From contig JAQJZZ010000014.1 of NCBI GenBank assembly GCA_030077755.1, positions 744,001 to 808,000 on the forward strand: DNA of 64,000 nucleotides, in the 5' to 3' direction. The position numbers were made by a program, and so were the translations under genes. This document shows positions 55,437-64,000 of the stretch, piece by piece; within the stretch, counting starts at the first letter, position 1, and each line of letters opens with the position of its first letter. Under the pieces are notes generated by a model, which saw nothing but the letters and a program-made list of their open reading frames with translations, was not told the origin of the DNA and did not search any database. Source of the DNA: Filosporella fistucella. Taxonomy: Eukaryota > Ascomycota > Leotiomycetes > Helotiales.

Positions 55437-56558
55437 ATGCCACGTCTACCAACCTCATCCCCAGATTTCACTTCCCTCTGTCACTACACCACCACAACGT
55501 ACTCTTGCGGGCACATCTCCTCCTCAGATTTCCCGACAATAACACATGTACCGGCCTGTCTTTTCCAGACAGGTTTATTATCATGCACCAGAATGGCGGA
55601 TCGAGCTAGAGAAGTAGCTAGTGAGAGCATGTGTGGAGAGTGCGAGATGAAGAGTTTTGGGAGGAGATGGAATATTCCTGATGATGATAAGAGGGAAGAA
55701 GAAGGGGAAAACAGGAATGGATGGAGTGATAACAGAGAACCAAAAGAAAAAGGCCTGGGAGGAACGTCGAAGATATTAACCGAAGTTGAACGAATGGAAA
55801 TAAAGAAAAGAAAGAGAGAATTCGAAGAAGGTATGAGACTGATCGAGGAAGATTTAAGGGAATTGAGACTTAATCCTCCACACGTCGATATTGGACCCGA
55901 AAATTCTTCATCCCCAGACGCGACAAAGGCAGACCATGCTCAAAGTATCGTGAAAGCTGACAGTAAAAACGGTAATGGTATTGTGAAAGAGCAAGGAAGT
56001 ATGAAGGAACCATTGGACCCAGAAAACGGCATAGAGAAAAACAATCCGAGAGAAAAACAACAAACCCCAGAAACGAACCCGAAATGGGTACGTATTCATT
56101 CCTGTCCCTCTCTCGATAATGGATGTCCTGCATCCTCAATATCAACATCAACATCAACCCTCAAATCCTGGCTTCCTTTCTCCTATTCTATCTTCACGTC
56201 TCCTTCTCTATCTCCTACCCCCATAATCACAACCCCGAAGCGAATCTCAAACCCAATCACCACACTTTCCGAAACCAATTCAAATTCGATTTCAACACCG
56301 GAAAGAGAATTAGGATTAGGAAAAGACGTAGAAGGAGAAACTGAAGGTGAAGGTGAAGGAGAATGGGGAGCTATTTCTCTAGCGGAGATAAGGGATGAGA
56401 ATGATGGAGACAGAGATATAGAGAGGAAGGAGAAGAAAGTGTCTTTTGATGCAGAGCAGAAGGGAGATAGTGATAAGAGAGAGGGAACGGAGGGAAGAAT
56501 AGAAGGTGCTTGGATTAAGCTAACAGAGGACGCAGATTGGGATATTGTGGCAGCATAA
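55437..56558 (+). CDS. Cys/His-module protein with low-complexity body and WDIV tail
   Basis: An intronless frame of 373 residues from an ATG at 55437 in a good context (CAAA before the ATG). The N-terminal 75 residues hold CHYTTTTYSCGH, PAC, LLSC and CGEC: a C-x8-C-x-H ... C ... C ... C-x2-C pattern also found in the gene at 53261-53939. A charged coiled-coil-like stretch (about 115-150, VERMEIKKRKREFEEGMRLIEEDLREL) follows, then a long Ser/Thr/Pro and Glu/Gly low-complexity body. The C-terminus ends TEDADWDIVAA, an acidic W-x-x-V motif like an Atg8-interacting motif. No known domain is recognised, and it is probably lineage-restricted. Nuclear or cytosolic, since no signal peptide is seen. 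Confidence 0.7.
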   Translation: MPRLPTSSPDFTSLCHYTTTTYSCGHISSSDFPTITHVPACLFQTGLLSCTRMADRAREVASESMCGECEMKSFGRRWNIPDDDKREEEGENRNGWSDNREPKEKGLGGTSKILTEVERMEIKKRKREFEEGMRLIEEDLRELRLNPPHVDIGPENSSSPDATKADHAQSIVKADSKNGNGIVKEQGSMKEPLDPENGIEKNNPREKQQTPETNPKWVRIHSCPSLDNGCPASSISTSTSTLKSWLPFSYSIFTSPSLSPTPIITTPKRISNPITTLSETNSNSISTPERELGLGKDVEGETEGEGEGEWGAISLAEIRDENDGDRDIERKEKKVSFDAEQKGDSDKREGTEGRIEGAWIKLTEDADWDIVAA

Positions 56559-56883
56559 TAAAGTGGGCAGGAGCAGGTTAAGGCATGGGTTTGTAGTTTA
56601 GTAGTGTTACGGATGCTGCCAGAGAATACCGATATGGAAGATTAGATTAGCAGGTGCTAGGTGGGGAAAATGTATGTTAGTAGAACGCGCGGAGAAATAT
56701 AATTTGTTAAGACAATGAAAATTGAAAATGTTACCTAGGCCGTATTGATAGATTCAGGAGAATGGTAAAGTAGATCGTAAATCTCTCATCGATTCATTCA
56801 TCTCATCTCATCTATATACCCCTCCTTTCCCACCTTTCCCTCATTCTCTCCCCTCCTACCCCCATATTTTCCTTCCCTTCTAA
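56559..56883. other. Short gap between convergent genes
   Basis: 3' ends of the Cys/His-module gene and of the NAK kinase. C/T-rich toward 56883. No gene seen. Confidence 0.4.
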
Positions 56884-59800
56884 TCACACCTCCTTCCCCC
56901 CACCTCCAATATCCCTCTCCACCATCTCAATACCGCTTAAACTGGGAAACCTCTTACTAAAATCCGCAATATAGTCTTCTTTTTCCTGAGGCGTCATTTC
57001 TGCTCTAACGCTCACATTTGCCCTTGCTGCATTTTGCGATGAGTTCTGAGGACCAGTATTGATACTGTTGAGATGCATAGGTTTGGGTGGTGCAGATGGG
57101 CGGGGGCCGCCTGTTTTGGATATTGTTGCGGGGGACATGGACATTGATTGTGATGTGTTGGGTGGTTGGGAGGATCGTGGTTTGTTGTAGGTTAGGCTTG
57201 GGTCTGTCGGGACGGTGCGGGAATGAGTGATTCCTTGGGAGGGGGTGATGGGTTTGCGTGTTATTGGGGTTTTGGCGTAAGGGTTTGGCTGATCAAAGTG
57301 GGTTGACTGAGGAGGCGGTATGGTATCTGTATATCTCCCGTATCCTTCAGCGGTTTTCTTGGGTGATGTGCCTTGGTTGTTTTCGTCGAGGAGGCTCTTG
57401 ACCTTGTTTTGGATACTGGCTGCACGTGACACGCCACCAATACTTCGGGGTGCTGTAGTTGGACCCCTTTCTGCAAGACGCTTACGGTACTCAGCCGCTG
57501 CGTTTGCGACTCGTTTCTCCTCCATGGATAGGCGTCTTCGTTCCAGTTCTCGCCGTTGCTCTGGTGCCATATTATCCATATCCTCCAAAATATTTCCATC
57601 ATCACTTCGCCCATCCGTTGCCTCCGAGCCAGCTATTGGTGTAAGATCTCTTCGCTCCATATCATGTAAAGGACTTGGTGTTCGCGGTCCAGGAGGTGCA
57701 CTAGTATTGTTCTCAAACCTCTTGAATGCATCGCCAAACTTTCCAGCTAGCAAAGTCTTCGTACCCGACAAAGACATTGAAGGTAGACTTGAGCGTTTCG
57801 ATTTGTTTCCAGCACCACTACTTCGCCTTCTGTCCTTCTTTGCTGCGTCGTTATCCTCCATTGTACGCAGAAAATCAACATTCGATTCAATGTTGGTCTC
57901 TTCATCAGATCCAGGGTCACCAACAGCTGTTTCAGCAGGTTTAGTGTACGAAGTCCGTTTCTCTGAAAGAGATGGTCTCCCACTTGACTCCTTTTCTTTT
58001 TCGCGCAGGAAATCCATATTTGATTCCAAGTAAGTACTGGCAGGTCTTGGTCGGGAATTACTCGATTTTGTCCTCGCGATAGGGTCGATCACATCATTAC
58101 TTGGCCTTCCACCCTCAAGTGAAGGCCGTGACGATGATGCGTTTCTCACATGACTGATCTGAGTGAAAGAAGGATTGCGAGGAATCGTGGGATGCAGAGA
58201 TTGATTCTCCTCTGGCCGTAAGAATGGTGTCCTGGGAGCAGTAGCTTCCTGATTTCTGGGAAGACTAGAGGATCGATGATGATCAGATTGTGGAAATCGC
58301 TGTACAGGAGATGGAGCGTATTTTATTGGTTGCTGAACAGTAGGCGGTGGCGTAGGAGTCGTCATGGTTCCTTGTGATACATACGAACTTACTTGCGGAC
58401 GAGTTGGTGTCGGCTGATACACAACAGTTGGAGGTGAAGCAGCAGCTTGCAATTCCGGATTGCTTGATATGATCTTTTGGGCTTTGGAAACCACTGAAGT
58501 TGACGGCCGTACTGATGGAGCCGGGGCTTTGGCTTGAATGGGAAGAGCAAAAGCATCGTCTGCGAGTTTTTCAGCAACCCTTTGTCCCATATCTTTCGGA
58601 TATGTCGGCTTGGTTGGAGAGCTGTTATCGAAATCAAACTTCCCGCCATCATGAAGCAGCGAGAATTGATCCAAACTCGGGAAGCGGCTAGATATCTCAT
58701 CTACTACAGGCGGTGATTTCGAGTCTAATGCGGCAAATGGATCGCTTGCAACTCCACGCATTGGAGATGGACTCGGCTTTGTAGCAGGAACCTGTGGGCC
58801 AGCCGCCGGCCTTCCCCTCCTCATCGGTACGACATCTGGTATGACAGTCTGCTGTTGTGCTGGTGGAGAAAATACTGCGCCGACGATGGGAGGCGATGTG
58901 TTTTGTGGTTCGACGGAGGGTAATTGTTGATTTCTTCTCGATTCTGATTGTGTTCTTCCAGCATAGATCTAGACTTGTCAGCAATGTATCTTGGGCAATT
59001 TGAATGGCATACATCTTTGATAGGAACCTCGATTCCTTGCATCAGACATGCCTCCCGTAACACCTGATAAATGTTTGGGCGGGATTTAGGATTTTCCTTC
59101 AGCATAGAAGCTACATAATCAGTTCTGATCATTTATAGTATCCTACAGACTTACCAATGAGTTTCTTTAATTTGTCGGAGAATGGAGGATAATTCGGGAA
59201 TTTAAAACTCGCGTTTAGGATCGCAAGTTGGCCTTGCGCTTCAAAGGGTGTAGTGTAATAGCATAACTTGTACAATAGCACACCAAGTGCCCATATATCT
59301 GATTTCTCATCAATGGGTTGTTTCCGGTATACATCAATCATTTCAGGACTTCGATACTGTAGGGTCGTGTGTTTCTGAACATCATCTTCGATAAGGCGGC
59401 ATTCAGCCGCAGTCGTAGCCGCAGGTCGTGGAGGAGCGGTTGATCCAAAATCGCAGAGCTTGAATCTTTTCGAACTTCCAGTAGATGTAATCAAAACATT
59501 TTCGACCTTCAGATCCCGATGTAGTAGTGGGGGCTTCAAGTAATGCATGCAAGCCACACCTTCTGCCACATCTGAAAAGATCTTTAGAATCTCTGGTTCC
59601 GTCAATCGATTTTGCAGTCGCGTATTCATGAAATCAATCAGACCGCCTCCATTGCAAAATTCCATCAGCAGGAAAACCTCGTAACCACCGCCCTTCAGTT
59701 GTGAGGCATGCGAGTCATAGTATGTAACGATCGGTCGGTGTCCTTTCAGCTTCTTCATCGTTTCCACCTCTGTCCGCATATTGGCTAGATGCTCCTTATC

Positions 59801-60049
59801 TGGTACTGCGACTCTTTTCAACACAGCGATGTCTGTCCCATCAATGGGTTTCGGCATCTTGACCAGGTATACATGGGCAAATCCTCCTTCGGAGAAGTAC
59901 TTTTGGATGATCACCTTTTGACTTCCCACCTGTATCTTTGTCCCTGGCGCAAATGTACCGGCCGGAGCAGAAGGATCGTGCATAGGTATAGGAGCGCCAA
60001 AGACCGGACGAGGTGCCGTCGCAGGCATTTGGGAGTTGTAGGAAGCCAT
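56884..60049 (-). CDS. NAK/Ark1-family Ser/Thr kinase
   Basis: Three exons, 60049-59155, 59110-59013 and 58968-56884, give 1025 residues. Both introns are only 44 nt (59111-59154 and 58969-59012). The kinase domain spans about residues 46-325: glycine loop SEGGFAHVYLV, lysine in AVLKRV (Lys78), catalytic HRDLKVENVL, metal-binding DFGS (Asp200) and YRSPEMIDVYRKQPIDEKSDIWALGVLLY. This set, with CDFGS and the long Pro/Ser-rich tail, marks the NAK family (yeast Ark1, Prk1, Akl1; animal AAK1/GAK), which phosphorylates endocytic adaptors and actin-patch regulators. The C-terminal 700 residues are disordered with many SPxP and PxxP stretches, as in the family. The extreme C-terminus FSKRFPSLSGIEMVERD is conserved-looking; a similar segment SSRFPSLDQFSLL lies earlier in the tail. 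A longer frame begins with TTG, so the ATG at 60049 was chosen. Confidence 0.95.
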
Positions 60050-62319
60050 GGCCAAGGCGACGGCAGATAGAAAGCAAGAGCCTCAAATTCCTAGTCACCG
60101 CATTGGAGTATGTTTTGGCGCTGCAAGGACAAAGGAAGGCTTTCAGTTGGGGGAGAATCGTAGTACAAATTGAATTCGCAGAGATTTGGTTGAGACGTCA
60201 AGTTCGAGGTTCGAGATGCTTCAAGTTGGCATTACGGAGTGTACCTTGGCCTTACGGTTGTTCCGCCGGTATGACCTAGCCCGCTTCGGGAAAAGCGTAG
60301 CCAGGCAACACAGCCAAATTCACAGTGGAGAAGTCCCATCATGTCAGTCATCTGTGTCTCCCTCCCTCATTGTCATGGCTGAACTGTCCTTTTCATGCAA
60401 AGCTTAAATTAAATTATTGATGATTGTGGCTCTCAACTGTCTTATGATAGACTATGTAGAGTCCTGTGGCCTCTTAAAAAGACGGGATCGACCATGTTCA
60501 ACCAATGACGCTGACCAGCAAATCACGACTGTCAGCCACGGCAGCAGCCTTGTCTTAAACGCTCACCTTTGGAAGTCTTTAGTGATCATAGGGTCGTTGA
60601 AATAAGAGTCCGGCTAGGCATCGTGAATAGAGTTGGGCTTAAGTAGGCAACCATCTGAGCTTGAGGCCTCATGAAGTCAACCAGTTTTTCTGATATGTGG
60701 CTGCTGATCGAGTCATACCCTTTTGAAGCATTTCTCCCTCACCCCTGGAAACTTGGATATCACGGGAATTATGCTCTATCAGGTATCCAATATTCCCTCC
60801 AAGCATCATATTGTTCTGTACTAAGTACGCTGGTCTATTGTTGGGTGTTTTCCGGCGGTATCCAGCCTGGCAAGGCATTCTTGATAGCCTTTCTAAGATA
60901 CTGCCGGGACTTGAATATCAAGGTGATCATAGCCCGGTATGGCGGGCTAATCATGAAGGCGAATACTTCGTCATCCCTCGAACTTCAAACTGTGGCCTTT
61001 GACTTTGACTTTTCAAGCTGCAACTTGAATGTTGTATTTATTGTTGCGTAAATGTGCTGTTGCTCTGCAATTCTTCGGGTTCAGCAGTTATTTTGCAGAA
61101 AACCATGTTCGCAGGGCTTGGTGTATTGGGCAAGGATCTCCATAACAGCTTGCCTTAATGTTTGCCTCCACCACCAACGTTTCGCAATCCATCCAGGTTC
61201 AGGGCGGGAGGTTATCGTGGCCATCGTAATTCAGCTTCAACCACCACACTATAGTGTGAATAGTAACCATCTGATGTGCACAACCCCTTTTTTGATGATT
61301 GATATAGTAATGTAATGGCGAAGTTCCTCAAAGGCAAACAGAGACGGACCCTCAGTCGCATCTCCTTTTTCTTAGTTCGACAAAATTGAGAGGGAATGAG
61401 GAAGTTCGTCCAGGGATTAGTCTCGCTTAGCCCCTGCTAGCGCTCGTCGCGACTGAGTCCCAGCTATAATAACAAGCAGGATCGCCCCAAGAAGAAGTGA
61501 CCGCACCGCACCCGCGCACCACCGACACACCAAAGACGCATGCACCACGTTACCCTACTTGTCCTACTCGCCTTCGCCCTGTCTGGTTGTGTACTCCGAT
61601 ACTGATACTCGCACGGTACGAGACGAATAATCCACATCATATCCACATCCACTTCATCTTCACTTTTGCCCACCACCCTCCTGGACAAGTCACACCTGCG
61701 ACATCACAACCCATGCAATTCTCGACACCATAGGAGTAAGACAACACCACGACCACACAACACCACCTGTGCATCATACTCACAGTATACCACTCATAGT
61801 ACAATTCAGTACTCCACTCCGAGTACCCTCCAACTCCCCTCCAACCACATCCTGCCTACCCGCCAATAACAGGAGAGCGCTCTTAGATCGATGCGACTAT
61901 TCGAGGACGGGACTTAGAGCCAATAGCCACTACGACCTGTTAGCCAATAACCAATAGCCAAATTCCGATCTTGCATTCGAGGGCAATACTTAATAAATAC
62001 GGTAATACCGCAAAGTCCCCCGCATGGTATTCGCCTTGCAATACACCAAAGTCTCAAGTCACGATTTTCTCACTACCTACAACCACAACACAACCTCGTG
62101 CATTTCCAAGGCTGAGAAACCAAAGTCCTGATAACGGAGTCGTAACGATTATTCACTACGCGTCGTGATCCCGTCCTCAGGTACAAGTACCCATTGGATC
62201 GGGCTCTTGCACCTCGTAAAATCGTCTTTCTTGCACGGCGTTTGGAATCTTTTACATGGCGTTTTATTTCTTCTACAACACCTCTTTAAGATAATGTGCA
62301 AGCGTTTTGAAGCTTGAAA
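60050..62319. other. Divergent intergenic region between NAK kinase and MOT1
   Basis: About 2.3 kb without a supported gene. The part nearest 60050 is the kinase leader. A cluster of CCAAT boxes lies at 61863-61962. Overlapping frames from 61497 to 62168 are open only because the sequence is CA-rich. Confidence 0.5.
61863..61962 (+). promoter_or_regulatory. CCAAT-box cluster upstream of MOT1
   Basis: CCAAT occurs at 61863, 61920, 61944 and 61951, and a near copy CCAAA at 61958. The last three sit in an AGCCAATAACCAATAGCCA block. CCAAT is the binding site of the fungal HAP/CBC complex. The cluster is about 360-460 bp upstream of the MOT1 ATG. Confidence 0.5.
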
Positions 62320-64000
62320 ATGGCATCTAGGTAAGCCAAGCTCAGACCCGGTATTTCTCCAGATTTTCGCTAACATCACGTGCCAGACTTGACCGACTCG
62401 TCACGTGAGTACCCAAATGTCTTACTATGTTTCTTCTCCCCTATCCCGACACTTGTCGAACGAGTTTGAATCTCATCGCTACACTTCGGTTATATCTTCA
62501 GAGCCAATCAGTGATCGGCGTATGTGATTTCACAATATCGTCGAAATTACTGTCGATTTATTCACCCAGGTATTTGAATATCGTCGCAATTATTCGACGA
62601 AATATGCGCTGAACTATTCGAATGTCGTCGGGAATATGCGACGATTTTTCAATTGAATTTAAATATCGTCGGGTGTCTTGGACGATATTTCCACTCGAGT
62701 CTTTGACATATATACTAACATTATATCATAGGATCCTCGAGTCGGGAAGCACACCACTCATCCGTAATACAGCAGCCCAACAGCTCGCCGATGTTCAAAA
62801 GGCTCATCCAGAAGAGCTTTTCAATCTACTCACACGAGTTGTACCATACCTTCGACACAAGACATGGGATACTCGGATAGCTGCGGCAAAGGCACTCGGT
62901 GGAATTGTTGATAACGCAGAACGATATGATCCAAATGCCGGGGATGGATATGTTAAAGGCGAAGTCAAGGAGGAAGAATCACCGGTCAAGAAAGAGGATC
63001 CAGACGATGAAACACCATTAGCCGATGGGCAGCTGAGCTTAGCTAATCTCGATGTGGTTTCTATTCTCAAGTATGGCAAGGAACTACTTCGTGGTGGTGG
63101 AAAGGACATCGATTATGCTCTTGCCTCGTTAAATCCCGCCCAACGACTCGCCCATCAAAAGAAGACTCTTGCTGGCCGTTTGGGATTCCTAGGGGAATAT
63201 TTCGAAGATGATGTGGAAATTGACTTGCCTGTTGTCAAACAAAATGGCACAAGCACACCAAAGCTTCCAACAAATGGCAATGGTATCAAGAACCCTAGCA
63301 CACCAGCCGAGGAACAAGGTCTCAGTGCACGTCAACTCAACCAATTGAAGAGAAAGCGGAAACGTGAAGCTCAACAAGCAGGAAAGAAGAATACCATGGT
63401 TGATTTGTCAATTCGTCGATCAAGTACCATGGACCTGAGTCAGGACACTACCATGTCAGATATTGTCGACGAATCAAGTGCAAATGGAAATGGTGTTTCG
63501 GATTACTTCTCCTTGGAGCGGTCTTCTGAAGTTGATGAAGATACGAAAGTGGTCTCGGAATTCAAAGGGCCAGTTATGCCTATAAAATCCGAGCTACAAA
63601 CCGACGAAGAAGTTGATGGTAGCGAATGGCCGTACGAGCGACTCTGTGATTTCATCAAGGTGGATCTCTTTGATCCACAATGGGAGACTCGACATGGAGC
63701 TGCGATGGGCCTAAGAGAGATTATTCGAGTACATGGTGGCGGTGCAGGACGTCTAAAAGGAAAGTCTCGCGCTGAGAACGACATACTCAATCGAAGATGG
63801 CTTGATGATTTAGCTTGTCGATTATGCTGTGTTTTCATGCTCGACCGATTTGGTGATTACGTCTCTGATACAGTAGTTGCCCCAATTAGAGAGACTGTTG
63901 GCCAGACCTTGGGTGCACTACTTATTCATCTTCCATCAACGACGGTTTACGCAGTCCATCGGATATTGTATCGGATGGTAATGCAGACAGACCTTCAACT
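62320..64000 (+). CDS. MOT1: MOT1 (BTAF1), TBP-removing Snf2 ATPase, 5' part
   Basis: Exons 62320-62330, 62387-62404 and 62733 to beyond the window end. The spliced start is MASRLDRLVTILESGSTPLIRNTAAQQLADVQ, characteristic of fungal MOT1. Next come HEAT-repeat segments (PEELFNLLTRVVPYLRHKTWDTRIAAAKALGGIV, WETRHGAAMGLREIIRVHGGG, PIRETVGQTLGALLIHL) separated by a charged low-complexity loop (GLSARQLNQLKRKRKREAQ). The Snf2 ATPase domain lies past the window. MOT1 binds TBP through its HEAT arc and uses ATP to strip it from DNA, shaping transcription genome-wide. The first two coding exons are tiny (11 and 18 nt). Intron 1 is 62331-62386 and intron 2 is 62405-62732, 328 nt, the longest intron I see in the window and rich in repeats. 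The 18-nt exon is supported by exact frame joining (AG|A and AC|G) and family sequence. Confidence 0.95.
62535..62690 (+). repeat. Array of about 43-bp hairpin repeats in MOT1 intron 2
   Basis: ATATCGTCG or ATGTCGTCG occurs at 62535, 62578, 62622 and 62663 (spacing 43, 44 and 41). The last three each have an inverted partner a short loop away: CGACGAAATAT at 62595, CGACGAT at 62639, and GACGATATTT at 62681. The last pair is a perfect 10-bp inverted repeat (62661-62670 and 62681-62690). The first unit has only a partial partner. Confidence 0.8.

Noticed and set aside
57320..58033. 237-codon plus-strand frame opposite the NAK kinase tail
   Set aside because: Antisense shadow of the Ser/Pro-rich kinase C-terminus.
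61497..62168. Several overlapping plus-strand frames upstream of MOT1
   Set aside because: CA-rich DNA gives few stops; Thr/His/Pro-rich products with no pattern, and CCAAT promoter elements lie inside.

Overview
The window reads as nuclear DNA of a filamentous ascomycete (Pezizomycotina, probably Leotiomycetes; the class is inference). The support is short introns of about 44-180 nt with GTAAGT/GTGAGT donors and CTAAC/CTGAC branch sites, pyrimidine-rich promoters, and fungal families: Zn2Cys6 regulator, 2EXR protein, PFF1-type protease, GPI-anchored DUF7729-like protein, GRR1, AIM18. Genes are widely spaced, with about 20 loci in 64 kb and one gap of 5.5 kb. No bacterial or viral genes, CRISPR array or complete transposon was seen. 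Gene models were spliced by hand.

Left part (1-16.8 kb): the 3' end of an unknown gene, a secreted-protein relic with a stop in its signal peptide, a 2EXR-domain gene behind a 110-bp tandem duplication, an SGNH/GDSL esterase, a GPI-anchored cell-surface protein, a long gene-free stretch, an acid-ceramidase/NAAA-like hydrolase and a polytopic membrane protein.

Middle (17-35 kb): a small cluster of a type-B carboxylesterase, a Zn2Cys6 transcription factor and a divergently transcribed DAL5/TNA1-type MFS permease, which looks like a regulated uptake-and-hydrolysis unit. Next come the F-box/LRR protein GRR1, mitochondrial AIM18, a dithiol glutaredoxin convergent with it, and a membrane-anchored BAG-domain co-chaperone.

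Right part (35-64 kb): a degenerate pol III-like element, ribosomal protein uL13 (RPL16), an acyl-CoA synthetase, vacuolar membrane protease PFF1, a membrane-anchored Xaa-Pro peptidase and a CFEM-like surface protein. A block at 50.7-56.6 kb holds four lineage-restricted genes. Two are diverged paralogues, two share a Cys/His module, and three end in acidic W-x-x-[ILV] tails resembling Atg8-interacting motifs. The window closes with a NAK/Ark1-family kinase and the 5' part of MOT1, whose long second intron carries an array of about 43-bp hairpin repeats.

Several loci show a lost start, a premature stop or a one-base homopolymer frameshift (1.06, 33.3, 50.76 and 53.51 kb). These could be true decay or assembly errors and need read support.
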